Assembly (NCBI RefSeq): GCF_027596085.1
Contig: NC_072451.1
Coordinates: 12,184,795-12,248,794 of the forward strand
DNA length: 64,000 bases
Reading direction: 5' to 3'
Origin: Anoplopoma fimbria
Taxonomy: Eukaryota; Chordata; Actinopteri; Perciformes; Anoplopomatidae
A program made the translations under genes and the position numbers. Below, piece after piece: positions 1 through 11,705 of this stretch (its first letter is position 1; every line of letters starts with the position of its first letter). The notes beneath the pieces were generated by a model. The model saw only the letters and a list, made by a program, of their open reading frames with translations, was not told the origin of the DNA and ran no database searches.

Positions 1-3000
1 AAGAGTGAGTGATGCAATATATTTCCTACAGTGCTCATCACTGTGTCCCCTGAGAACATGAGGTTGATAAATGAATATGAAATCGACACAGGAACAGTGT
101 GATGACAGTTTAATCAATGAACAGTTGGCCCAGCGAGTCTGAATGACATGACAGCTATGAGCCTGTTCACTCATTTACAGTAGATTGTGTCATTTTACTG
201 CACTTTCCAGCCGTAAAGCCTGACAGTGTGTCTGATGAAGGCCAGTTGTCTGAAAATGTAAAGTTGAGTTTTTTTCTTTTGCCAAGATTTAATAAACACA
301 GTAGGTTTTCTCTTTTCAATAAGCACAAGTTCAGTTCCTGCTATAAACATGTTCAGAACAGGCTGAACGCTCGACCTGTTGAGGGACATTTCTATAATCA
401 TATTAGTGGCTTGCCTTGACATAACCGACGCCGCTATAAAGTAGAGCATGGATTTCATTTGTGGACATATAATTAGTATGGCAAATACTTTTTTTTCACT
501 TTTTTTCACAGCAAAAGTGAACAGCAGTTAAGGAGCCATGGCCTTTAAACAGCCGCTGTAGATGACATGCTGGCCTCAGTGGGTGGAGCCCTGAAGCCCT
601 GCCTCCATTGCTACACAGAGCTCTGTCACTTGTTTATTTATGTAGGTGTCCGACTTTCTAACAAAATTCTACACAGTACTCCCTTGGGTCCCGAGCAGAA
701 AACCAGCCAAGTGTGAAACAGATGGAATGAGTGGTTTTCAGCATAAGCAGAGGTCACACAGGCAGACATTGCTTTACTGTCATTATGCAAGATCACAAAT
801 CCCTTATTGACCAAAATAAGACTTTTGTGACTATAACAAAAGTATTTGGAACATAACTTTTATTCTTCAGCTTATGTCGGCAGGACTTGTCAAACCTACT
901 TACTGTCATTCAAAATAGATATGTAACTTTAATACTATATGGTAGCTGGATAGATAACTTGCCACTCCCTCTACTTTCACTCCTATTGCTCTGTCTATAT
1001 CACCCTCTATTTATGACTTATTAATTATACCTCAATCCTCTCCTCTGTCCTCCCTCCTCCTCTTCCTCAATCATTCTTCATCCCAGACATACATACATCT
1101 GTGTCTATATATGAAATGGGGGATGACTGACGGGCCGGCTGCTAGAAATACCTATCACCTTTTTTCTCCCCTAGCGGCTATAGCCCTTTAAAAGTGTCAG
1201 AATGGGGGATGCTGGTAGGCAGATGGGGGTCTTATCTCCCCCAAACACCTGTACCTGCTCCATAGTGCCATTTAAGGCCTCATCGCTGCATAAGCAGGTG
1301 ACAATGCTGATTTTTGTATCCCTTTAAGAAATGCTGCAGGGTAACCGATTAGGGGACCCTGGGGATTGTGGACGCCCTTTCCCTGCAAGCACATCTTTAT
1401 TCCTGAGTCTAAGATACTTTCGCTATTTTTTTATCCTTGGCTCCTGTATTTGCAGAGACGTTATGAGGGGGTCTTCTGAGCTTGTGTAGGCGTTTAAATG
1501 TCTAAGATACTGTGTGTGGGGGCAACTTAGTACACACACACATGTTCTTTATGCTCTGAGAAGCTGAGACCTACAAGGTGGTATTTGTTGATGTGAGACT
1601 GATGTTGTGGTGGAGGATTTTCATATTCATTGTTACGCCACAGACTGCCCTTTAGAATACACCCGATATATATTCTCATTGTTCATATAGGATCATCCCA
1701 TTGAGATTTTGAAGATTTAATTCAAATTCAAATATAGGAGGCAATAGACTAACAAACCAGCAAATAGCATCAATCAAAGACTTGTCATTCATTGTCTGGT
1801 TAACTGCATTGCTCAAATGATCCTTGATCCCATTTTTAGAGTTTGCTTATATTTAAAAGAGAATGAAACTTGTATGTACTATATTCTCAACATCAACAGA
1901 GTATGTAGAGGTGGAGCAGCTGCTCCTTACCAAGTCCAAATCTGTAATAATATTATTTTAGAAGGTTTTTTTAGCATCATCATAGGCAGCAGAGATCAAG
2001 AAAAAATATATCACCATGAATATTCTCAGGTGAGAAATCAAAAGTCCAGTAGAACACAGGTGGATGCAGTTTAAATTCAACTATCGGTAAAGAAACAAAG
2101 AAGTGGTTTGGTGCAAGCGAACATGATAAAGTGTAGGGTTCCTCCTTGTCATAGATTCCATCACTTCTGGAAAATCTACAGAAGGGATGGACAAAATTGT
2201 TCTAAAAGATATTCCCCCAGTTAATGTTTTAATGATGGTGGTGGACAGTGCTGTCTAACAGGCCTTTTTGTTCAGCTGGGTTCAGATTCGGAGACTGTGA
2301 AGGCTATAACCCAGGACATACTGGGACAGACATTCAGCCCGGGACTTTGAGATAGACACAAACATAAAAAGCATTGATGAGTCCCAGAAATCAATGAATT
2401 CTAACAAAGAACAAATAGTGGAAAGGAAGAAAACTAAGAGGTCCTGCTCCACTTGAATATGCTTCCACTACGGTATCATGGTCAAGTCATAAGTAGTATC
2501 TACTGCAATGACTTTGTGCTGAATATGCTAAGAGAGCATACAGTATTGCGCAAAACAGAATGGAATCCATTGGAATCCAATGATTGGTATTATATCACAT
2601 CCTCATAGTATCAGTCACATGTATTTGAATGTAAAATGAGGAATAACAGTAACTATCTGTTGCAGCTTGACTAGGCTGGACAACAAGGGAGCCTGGTAAA
2701 TCAACACTTAATGAATATGTTGACTTTAATTAGATGTCACTGCTCTGAGAATAAGGTCGTGCTACTGGGGTTTGTCCATGGCAATCAAGGCACAGCCCTG
2801 GTAAATATTAACAACACACTCAAAGTCTCAAAATCAGTGTCACAGTGTTTTCTTTCTATAGAAAATTAATCTTGTGGTGAAGACTTCAACAAATAGGGTA
2901 ATTGAACATTGAATGCAAGTTCCTTTGAGTTAAAGAAGCTATGTGTTATTTTGCAATGGAAGCAACATGCTGTCAGTACTTGCTCAATGGCACATTTGAG

Positions 3001-3134
3001 CTAAAATAATCAAATAGCCTTTCATGTTTTCTCCACAACAAACAGAAGAGTTTGAATTGTGAACACTAGAACCGTCCAGGGTCAATTTATACCTATAACC
3101 GCTATAATTTAAAATGTACCTGCTGTTAGACTGG
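1..3134. other. No gene recognised, single-copy-like noncoding DNA
   Basis: I see no convincing gene, RNA or transposon here. The open frames are short (under 110 codons) and match nothing I know. There is a pyrimidine-rich patch at about 1020-1090 and otherwise AT-rich unique-looking sequence. It could be intergenic or intronic. Confidence 0.5.
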
Positions 3135-3428
3135 GTGATTGTGGCTCAGTGGAGAGCAGGGTCGTCCTCCAATCAGAGGATCGGCGGTTCAATCCCTGGC
3201 TCCGGCAGTCCATCTCGACGTGTCCTTGGGCAAGACACTTAACCCTGAGTTGCTCCCGAAGGCTGTGCCATCGGTGTATGAATGGGTGTGAATGATTAGA
3301 TAGATCCTGATGGACAGGTGGCACCTTGCATGGTAGCCCCTGTCATCAGTGTATGAATGTGTGTAAATGGGTGATTGATTAGTAATGTAAAAGCGATTTG
3401 AGTGCAATACAAGTACAGTCCATTTAAC
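3135..3428 (+). repeat. tRNA-derived SINE, family A, copy 1
   Basis: The 5' part resembles a tRNA promoter region. An A-box-like GTGGCTCAGTGGAGAGC lies near 3141, followed by a B-box-like GGTTCAATCCC near 3187. After the head come a central block containing CTTGGGCAAGACACTTAACC and a 3' part with GGTGGCACCTTGCATGGTAG, ending near TACAGTCCATTTAAC. The same order recurs at 15446, 20582 (minus), 33211 (minus), 37813 and 43441. The pol III head places it among tRNA-derived SINEs; membership of the V-SINE/Deu group is my guess. Confidence 0.75.
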
Positions 3429-3778
3429 ATCTATTTTCAGTACAAAGGCCATTTATATATAATGTTAACAGTGGTCCCTTTCTGTTTCTCACAACAACAG
3501 TCAAAATCAACCCATAGCGCATTGCTTACTCCTGAAACCTTCCCGCCATCAGATTCTTCTTCACTGAATGCATAGAGCTGCCAAAAAGCCTTGACACAGC
3601 AGGGGCTTTTTTTGTCTTCATGCAATTAACTCAAACCTCAATGTATTATTATATTTGTCATCAATACTTTTACAGAGAAAGAGAAAATTACGCAAGGAAT
3701 AAAGAAACTGATTTTTTTGGAACAATTTATTGTTGAATGGCAAACTTTATGACTTCTTTCAACCTTGATAGAAGCCAG
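3429..3778. other. Noncoding, one weak exon-like stretch on minus
   Basis: Nothing is firmly recognised. On the minus strand around 3531-3590 an open frame ends at a donor-like GTAAGC and encodes a short acidic peptide with EEESDGGKVSG. The acceptor side is unconvincing, so I do not call an exon. Confidence 0.3.
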
Positions 3779-4312
3779 TTCCTCCAAACCTGACGCTATG
3801 GTACGCACATCAGCAGTGATGGGAACATTGGACCAGATTGTTGTGGTGACGAGGGAGCAGAACCAGTAAGCAAAGCTCTCGATTTACCAGTCCATCTATG
3901 TTCAGACCCTCAGCTATGGTCATGAGATTTAGGTAACCCGAAAGAATGAGATTGCGGATACAAGCTGCCGAAATGAGCTTTCTTCTTAGAGAATCTTGGC
4001 TCAGCCTTAGAGATAGGGGGAGGAGCTCAGACATCTGGAGAGAGCTCAGAGTAGAGTTTTTGCTCCTTTAAGCCATAAGGGGCAAGCTGAGGTGGTTCAG
4101 GCAACTAATCAGGATCCTCCTGGAGGCCTCCCTTAGAGGTTTTCCGGGCACATCCACCTGGTAAAGGCCCCGGTGTAGACCCAGAACACGCTGGATATAT
4201 CTCTTCTGGTCCTAGAACGCCTCTGGGTTCCCCTTGAGGAGCTGGAAAGCTTTGCCGGGGAGAGGAACCCAGATAAGTGGATAATAAATGGATGGGTGGA
4301 TCGATGGAATCT
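3779..4312 (+). mobile_element. RTE-like LINE, 5'-truncated 3' end
   Basis: This is a decayed copy of the last part of a non-LTR reverse transcriptase and its 3' tail. Coding-strand landmarks are CTCGATTTACCAGTCCATCT near 3878, TATGGTCATGAGATTTAGG near 3914 and the stretch around 4085-4165 that in intact copies encodes a WFGHLIRMPPGRLP-like peptide. Frames are interrupted throughout. The copy ends in a short ATGG-type tandem tail (about 4288-4306), as described for RTE-clade elements such as Rex3. It lacks endonuclease and most of the RT, so it is dead. The clade assignment is from memory of common fish copies. Confidence 0.55.
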
Positions 4313-4339
4313 TGACAAAGGCAGCTCAGGCCAGATCAA

Positions 4340-4550
4340 TGCTTTCTGTTCTTAACTTTCACAATAAAAGCCCTTGACATATACACTGTGTAACTGTTTA
4401 TAAGAGGGAACTCAAATAAACTAATTTAAACGCATTTTGCTTAAAGGAGTCAGATGCTACTCTTGGTTTATAGGATCCCCGTAGTTGTTCCTCTGGCTGC
4501 AGGAAAATACTTCAACTTTTTATTGAAAAAGTGCTATGTTAAAGCCTTAA
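4340..4550 (+). repeat. Unclassified dispersed repeat, copy 1
   Basis: The segment is alignable by eye with 25445-25680 in the same orientation. Both share TTTCACARTAAAAGCCC, then CAACTGTTTA or a near match, AGAGGGARCTCAAA, and later CTTTTTATTGAAAAAGT versus CCTTTTGTTGAGAAAGT. No coding capacity or terminal structure is visible. Confidence 0.45.
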
Positions 4551-5594
<1,044 letters not shown>

Positions 5595-5879
5595 AACCCA
5601 ATGAACAGTTTCAGTGTCTTCTGGTGTATTTGCTTGTGTTTCTTCTGGCTGCAATGACTGTGTGTTTCTCCACATTTCTTTCGTTTCATGCTAAGACTAG
5701 CATCTCCATGTGTCTGTGTGTAAGGAGACAAATCAAATGTATATACTAACTAAACAGAGCCCTGATAGAGGCCAACAGAGCAGAGTGAAAGATGCAGAGA
5801 ACAGAACTTCAGCAGAACTGAACAGCTTACTTAAACAAACTCACCTCACTAGATGACACACAAGGGGATCATACACACA

Positions 5880-6010
5880 GTGGCCATTTTATTAGGTACA
5901 CCCATACAATCGTATGTAATCCACTACACATTTTCTGTCATAAAGTCTACTTTTATGATATCTATTTATTATATTTTTTAGCCTACTGTTGCTTCACAGC
6001 ATGAGGGGCC
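5880..6010 (+). mobile_element. DNA-transposon end or MITE fragment
   Basis: GTGGCCATTTTATTAGGTAC matches a terminal motif I associate with a common fish Tc1-like/MITE family. It is followed by a diverged internal part (ATAAAGTCTACTTTTATGA). The partner terminus was not found, so this is probably a truncated or strongly decayed copy. Confidence 0.4.
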
Positions 6011-6371
6011 TGGATTTTAATATGATGCATTGAACTATGACCTTAGTAATGAAAACATAATTGACTGAACACATTTTTTCACAATCTAACAAAAAATAAA
6101 CACTTTGTAGGCAGAAATGAAGGATCACCTGCTGTATTGAATTGTTTTAGATTCTACTGGTGTAACTTGTAAAGTGGACACTATATTTTTTGTTTTGCTT
6201 GATCAGTCCAGTTTATTTCAATAATAGTCTTTTTAACGCAGTGTCAATAAAAATGTTATGACTTAATTCGGCCACAGGAAAGTTAGACAAACCCTGACTA
6301 AAAGAACTACAATTAAACAACAGACATGTTGCTATTAACTGAAAAGTTACCCACATGTGAACATCTGTCAA

Positions 6372-6446
6372 GTCATGTCAATTTCAATTATATAGCCCAA
6401 AATCATAAATCATACATTTGCCAAAGAGGGCATTACAAACTGTACA
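6372..6446 (-). repeat. Repeat D (AATTG-tail family) fragment
   Basis: On the minus strand it reads GTACAGTTTGTAATGCCCTC, then GATTTTGGGCTATATAATTG. This matches the 3' part of the copies at 10062, 32930 and 41388. Truncated. Confidence 0.6.
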
Positions 6447-7868
6447 ACATATATCTATCAAAGGTTTCTAGACTTTTTTTCAGTTCAATTTTAGCTGGTG
6501 CTTTTAGTATCATTACACCTAATGAGAAATACTACATTAATCACAGCTTCTGCCCAGTTCTACTACACTCCAGTGGCCATGCAGAGCAGCAGAGCAGCCA
6601 TAAAACTCGTAGACTCCTACAGCAGCCGACATGTTCAGACTCCCACCTTACCTGTAAGAAAGTGTGTCCTGGTCATACTTCACCAATCAAAGCCTAGGTC
6701 ACTACAGAGCACTTCTCATGTAGCCGTTTACAGTGCTGTCAGTTAAAGTGGGCATCATGTGGATGGCCCACTTTAAACAAATACCACGTAAACACATGGA
6801 CTTTGCCAAGCTGAGCAGCCAGCAGAGACAGGGGGAAATAAACAGGGCATACATCGTGCTGCTCTGACCCCCTCGATTTACATTACAGTTTGCTCATTCT
6901 GTTGTCCTCTGTGTACAAACACACATATATTACAACCTTTTCTTAATTTATGGTCACATACCTCTTACTGTTCCCTATGTCATGTAGATCATTGTCAATT
7001 ATTATAGAGATAAAAGTTTGTTTTCTTAGTATCACAGCTTCCCCTTTTCATTGCAGCCATCTGTTGGTTATGTCAAACACTCAGTGATAGCCAGGTGGAT
7101 GTAGGAAGTTGGTTTCATGCTGAAAAGTGATGTGCATTCATTAGGATGGGTATGAGTAAAAAATGTAATTGATTACTTATTACACATGTTCAAGACTAAT
7201 CTTTTATTTCCCCCAATCAATTTTTTTTTCTCCATTATCTCTGGATTGAGAACATATGGCACCAAATATCTACAGGAGTTTCTGACAGCTTGTGTAATGT
7301 TTCACTGCTACAGAGGAAATTAAATACTGAACAGTGAAAACAAGTCAAATGCGTATTTCCTGCAGAAAAGGACCTCAGGCCAAATCAACTGTCAAACAGC
7401 CAAGAATTGCCAGTGTCACAGATGATGGGGAGCTCAAAAGGCAGTCTGGGAAAAAAATGTTACTGAAAAATCGTTTTGACCAAGAGAATGACAGGAAAGT
7501 GTGTTAGTCTGAGACTGATAGACAAGCTACACAAATGTGGGATTTAGATACTGCTTTGGTTGGAAGTATTTTATGTCTTACTTTGACATTTATAATAAGG
7601 GTCGTCTTTTATTTGGGTAAGTTTCTGCATGTTCTGGTTTCCGGTATATTATAAGACTATTCAATATGTGAAAAACTTGAGATATCTACAGGGCTGTCTC
7701 TCTGTTTCTCCGCCCTGCTCGTCTGCCTGTCTTCCTCTGTAGCCATCTGTATGTCAGCCTCGCACTCCACATCACCATCCATAAAATCCTTCTCTGTGCC
7801 AAACAAGAAGGATCAAATCAGGTTTTTCTGCACTTCCCAACTTCGGGTTTCTTCCTGTCATTCACATG
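6447..7868. other. No gene recognised
   Basis: Short overlapping frames at 6326-6746 show no family resemblance and no splice context. The rest is unremarkable AT-rich DNA. Confidence 0.5.
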
Positions 7869-7933
7869 CTCTCTTTCTCTCTCTCTCTCTCTCCCTCTCT
7901 CTCCCTCTCTCTCTCTCTCTCGCTCTCTGTCTC
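7869..7933 (+). repeat. (CT)n microsatellite, interrupted
   Basis: This is a CT-dinucleotide run with CCCT interruptions. The serine/leucine-alternating frames over it are repeat artefacts. Confidence 0.95.
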
Positions 7934-8358
7934 ACCCTGTGATGATATGAGAGTGTTGGGCCCTTTGCCAACAGTTAGATCTCGGTGGGACCCATCCATA
8001 TGGCCAACATGTTCAGCAGTCATTACAGGGCCATTTAACACGACTAAGTGTTCAACATTTGACACCTTGTCAAGACAATCAGCGCAGATTATACCTGCAG
8101 AACACATTGAGATGTTGATCTCGTCACAAAATGCTTGCTGTTTGAAATTCCTGTAGACTGCTGTAAATAATCACATGCTGCCTGTTTTTGTACTCAGGTT
8201 CTTGGCCTTAGAAAGCATACCTATTAATATGCTTTCTCTATTTTTCGGCCTGTTCAAAGATCACAAATCTCTGTTATTCGTCCATTATATTCTGATGCTA
8301 ATGTCAATTCACGTCTTGTTAATGATTCCAGTTAAACTTTCTGCATATTTTATTACTA

Positions 8359-8386
8359 AAATATTATTATTATTATTATTATTTTA
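8359..8386 (+). repeat. (ATT)n microsatellite
   Basis: A short ATT trinucleotide run directly precedes the 27-bp minisatellite. Confidence 0.9.
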
Positions 8387-8390
8387 TGCA

Positions 8391-8676
8391 GCAGATATAG
8401 CTCAGAGCATTCATACAGCAGATATAGTTCAGAGCATTCATAAAGCAGATATAGTTCAGAGCATTCATAAAGCATTCATACAGCAGATATAGTTCAGAGC
8501 ATTCATAAAGCAGATATAGTTCAGAGCATTCATAAAGCATTCATACAGCAGATATAGTTCAGAGCATTCATAAAGCAGATATAGTTCAGAGCATACATAA
8601 AGCATTCATACAGCAGATATAGTTCAGAGCATTCATAAAGCAGATATAGTTCAGAGCATTCATACAGAAGATATAG
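8391..8676 (+). repeat. 27-bp minisatellite with 65-bp higher-order unit
   Basis: The basic unit reads GCAGATATAGTTCAGAGCAT plus TCATAAA (27 bp) and occurs nine times in full, plus a 10-bp partial unit. An 11-bp insert, GCATTCATACA, recurs after units 3, 5 and 7. It splits the array into a 65-bp higher-order period (27+27+11). Copies differ at only a few bases, so expansion is recent. The open frame through it (ADIVQSIHK repeats) follows from a period divisible by three and is not evidence of a gene. Confidence 0.95.
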
Positions 8677-8944
8677 AGGAGTGAATTCTACCTTAGCAGA
8701 GAACGAAGCCTTCCTCTGTCTGTTGTTATCAGAGTTTCTCGTTGCTCTGTTAACACAGCCGCGTGCCTTTTTAGAGTTTGTCTCTCTGTTGTGCATCACT
8801 GGCTAGCTAATGACCCCCACTCTGTGCTGCACTCATAAACTCATTTTTTTATTGAAAAATAGTTTATTCATGAATTCTGATTTATTTTTATACTTTTGAA
8901 AAAAAAATATATATTACTATTACTATCTCCAATTATTTACACCA
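8677..8944. other. No gene recognised
   Basis: This is unique-looking AT-rich DNA between the minisatellite and a diverged repeat. Confidence 0.5.
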
Positions 8945-9165
8945 AGGAGGTTACATTTTCGTGTGGGCTTGTTTGTTTGTCATTTCATTACTAAACTACT
9001 GGCCTGGTTTTCATCAAACTTGATGTTCTGTCGTAGCATGGGTCATGGTGCCTAACCCATTCAATTTTGGAGCGGATCTGCATCACAGGTCGGATACAGT
9101 CCTTCTGAGGTGCCAGGGAGCAAGGCCCTTGATCGTTAAAATGCTGCTGTAGATCAGCAGCCAGC
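8945..9165 (+). repeat. Diverged interspersed repeat, class uncertain
   Basis: AGGAGGTTACATTTTCGTGT, then a GTTTGTTTGT run, CATCAAACTTGATG and GGAGCGGATCTGCATCACAG recall a common fish interspersed repeat in which a GTCTGTCTGT tract precedes a GGATCCGGATC-like block. This copy is strongly diverged, and no ends are visible. Confidence 0.3.
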
Positions 9166-9419
9166 AGCCAGCAGCCGGTGGTTGTTTGAGGCAGCTTCCA
9201 AATGTGAATGTGTGTCGCTGTCAGTGTAAACAGGGTTTAAAAAGACAACATTCAAGAGATCAAGTGGCACATGACAATTATTGTTATTATTGATTAATAA
9301 CATAGATGAGCATAGTATGTGCATTATGTATGTGTGTTCGTGAATGTCCGCACAGCTGTGTGGAAAGTTACTGTGTCAACTCATCTGAGCAGAAACAAAT
9401 GAAAAGGTATGTCCCTTTG

Positions 9420-9422
<3 letters not shown>

Positions 9423-9517
<95 letters not shown>

Positions 9518-9537
9518 TTGTTTGTGTTTGTGTTTGT

Positions 9538-9568
<31 letters not shown>
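9423..9568 (+). repeat. (TG)n compound microsatellite
   Basis: There are 47 TG units (9423-9516), an interruption containing GTTTGTGTTTGTGTTTGTGG, and then 14 more TG units to 9568. Confidence 0.98.
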
Positions 9569-9570
<2 letters not shown>

Positions 9571-9990
9571 ATTTCTCTACCTCATCCACATATGTAATCA
9601 CATTAACACTCCCATCATCCCTTGTTTCCCAATCTCCTTTCCTGTCTGTTTATCTCTCCCTCACTATCACTACTTCTTCATCTTTCTTACATGGTTTTTT
9701 TTTCTGATTTCCACGTTCATTTGACCTCATTGTTCTCCTTCCTCACATCCATAACATATCTGCCTACCTCTCCCCTCCCCCTCCTCTTATCATACAGCTA
9801 CATCTGTTTCTATGTCATTGGGAGTTAACAGGTCAAGCGTAAATGCTAATCTAAATTTAATTCACTCCGTCACCAGGGAGTTCAGAATAAAAGAGGAGGG
9901 GGGAGAGTGCCTCTTTCTTTAACTCTCTATCTCTTCCACTGTCTATTCTTGTAATTTTCCTTTCTTTCTGTTTTATCTATAGCTCTGCTC
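9569..9990. other. Pyrimidine-rich noncoding tract
   Basis: The plus strand is dominated by C and T from about 9600 to 9830 and again around 9905-9970. No gene signal is visible. Such strand-asymmetric tracts are common in fish introns. Confidence 0.5.
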
Positions 9991-10061
9991 TGTCTACCCT
10001 TTGTTATTGCTATAATGCTATTGAAGGGCACCGTGTCAGAAGGCAGGTCAGCAGGACTGAA

Positions 10062-10139
10062 AGCATGTGTACAGACTATAAAGCCCTCTGAGGCAAATTT
10101 GTAATTTGTAATTTTGGGCTATACAAAATAAATTGAAAG
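10062..10139 (+). repeat. Repeat D (AATTG-tail family) fragment
   Basis: It contains TAAAGCCCTCTGAGGCAAAT, then GATTTTGGGCTATACAAAAT with one change, and ends in AAATTGAAAG. Only the 3' part of the family is present. Confidence 0.65.
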
Positions 10140-10599
10140 CGTGCTTGGACTTGGTCTGAATCTGGGACAGGACTTTGTCACATGTCCGTTTGGTTTGATA
10201 CAAATCCAGCACAAGAAAAAAAAAAAAAAACGAAATAGGAAGATCACTTCATTTAACAGACGTAATCCAGTCAGGATTCATAATCTCTGTCATTGTATAT
10301 GTAACAGGGGGGAACCGCCTTCACTGTCAATTTACTGAAGGCTTGTTAAGTGTCTGGAAATGGCTTAGGTGCATACTGCTCATTTAAATATTTAACAATG
10401 TTCATTCTCACTGCTCTGGTTTTGAAAATCTGCCAAACTGCCAACAAATGTTGGTCTGACGGTCTTCCTAATCATATGGTTCTATTATTCCAAATGGTAG
10501 GGTACAGAAAGATCATTTATTTTGTTGAAAAACAGGTAGTATCAGTAGTATTGTATTTGTATTAGTTTGTTTCTGCACTGTACTTTTGCTCTGGTTTAT
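10140..10599. other. No gene recognised
   Basis: Short frames only, plus a poly-A run near 10215. Nothing is recognised. Confidence 0.5.
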
Positions 10600-10740
10600 G
10601 CTCTTAGATGCTTGTTTAAGAAAGGAGATGCACTTATGACTTCTGGTGACTAGTAGTTCTCTTGAATACCTATGTTGAATACACTTATTGTAAGTCGCTT
10701 TGGAGTATGTAGTAATGTAGTATTAGTAATAATGGTAGTT
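10600..10740 (+). repeat. Fish retroposon 3'-tail fragment
   Basis: CTTATTGTAAGTCGCTTTGG (near 10684) is the conserved tail seen in many fish SINEs and LINEs, here without the usual AAAAGCGTCTGCTAAATGA continuation. The related tail sits at 43800-43858, and its reverse complement at 20590-20630. The left boundary is unclear. Confidence 0.45.
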
Positions 10741-10839
10741 GTGTGTGTAATCTAGCCTGCATATGAGAATGTTAGTGCATAGCTTAACATTAGCTAGCTA
10801 GCTATGCTAGCAGCAAACACTTCCATCTATAATGACAAT

Positions 10840-11702
10840 GGCCATTTCTCAATACCAAGTATGGTCAAGTATGGACTTGCAAACTTGCAAGTTCATACTT
10901 GGATAGTTCGACTCGGGAGTACAAACTCCCGAGGACGGGAGGACGCAGTACGGTCATTTTGCAATTGGAATAGCAGCGAACTTGATGACGTCACCAACGT
11001 CACGACGTCACCAACTCAGCTCGTCGGTCCCGCCTACTCCGGTTATCTTCAGTCATATATATTGACAATAAAACGAAATATGATATAAAACACAACCCTG
11101 CCTTTTTTCGTTTTCATTTAGAAAATATAAAAATATTAATATGTATATGTTTTGTGTTACATCTGCAACCACAACCACAGAGACACCGGAGCCAGCGGCA
11201 CATCTGGAGAGGCCTTGCCGAGATCAGGCTGCTGTCAGCGGGCTACATGAGCACCACCGCCCGGTCTCCTCTCTGGACCTCTCATATCTCCGACAAACGT
11301 CGGCGCTTTTTTCAAACAGGCTCTATCTGGATAAATTGGCCGCATATTTTAAGTCTTAACAACTACATTCTCGCTTAAAAAAATGTTAAAACTAAATTCC
11401 GTTACACAACAACAGCAGTATTTAGACAGTTATAACTGACAGTTGTGAGCCGTCTCCGCCACTGTCGGCTCTTGTTTGCTGGTGAAATGCATTCTGGGAT
11501 ACTTGGCTGTCCAAAGTCCACACAAGTCTACTCCGATGCATCCTCGATATAATGGGCGGAGCGAGGACACATCCGGGTATCTGGACCGTACTTGGCTGAA
11601 TGCGAACTTGTGTATTGGAACAGTACTTGGGCCGCGCTAGATGACGTTTCACAAGTTCACGAGGACACAAGTACAGAGAAGTTCACATATTGAGAAACGG
11701 CC
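10840..11702. mobile_element. 863-bp TIR element with AAT target duplication
   Basis: The left end reads GGCCATTTCTCAATA and the right end, reverse-complemented, GGCCGTTTCTCAATA (14 of 15). AAT precedes the left end (10837-10839) and follows the right end (11703-11705), consistent with a 3-bp target-site duplication. Subterminal sequences on both sides carry repeated AAGTA/CAAGT motifs, including a 36-bp near-perfect palindrome at 10866-10901. The interior is more CpG-rich than its surroundings (TGACGTCACC motifs at 10985-11010). Its frames of about 75 codons at 11141-11378 match no transposase I know. A 3-bp duplication suits a PIF/Harbinger-type non-autonomous element, but AAT is not the classic TWA target, so the superfamily is open. 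Confidence 0.7.
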
Positions 11703-11705
11703 AAT

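Noticed and set aside
3141..3200. tRNA gene
   Set aside because: A- and B-box-like motifs are present, but the sequence cannot fold into a full cloverleaf and is joined to a SINE body found in multiple copies. The same applies to the heads at 14240, 24230-24300, 33400-33455 and 43441.
8391..8676. CRISPR-like array of regular direct repeats
   Set aside because: Units are head to tail with no unique spacers, and the context is a vertebrate genome. It is a minisatellite.
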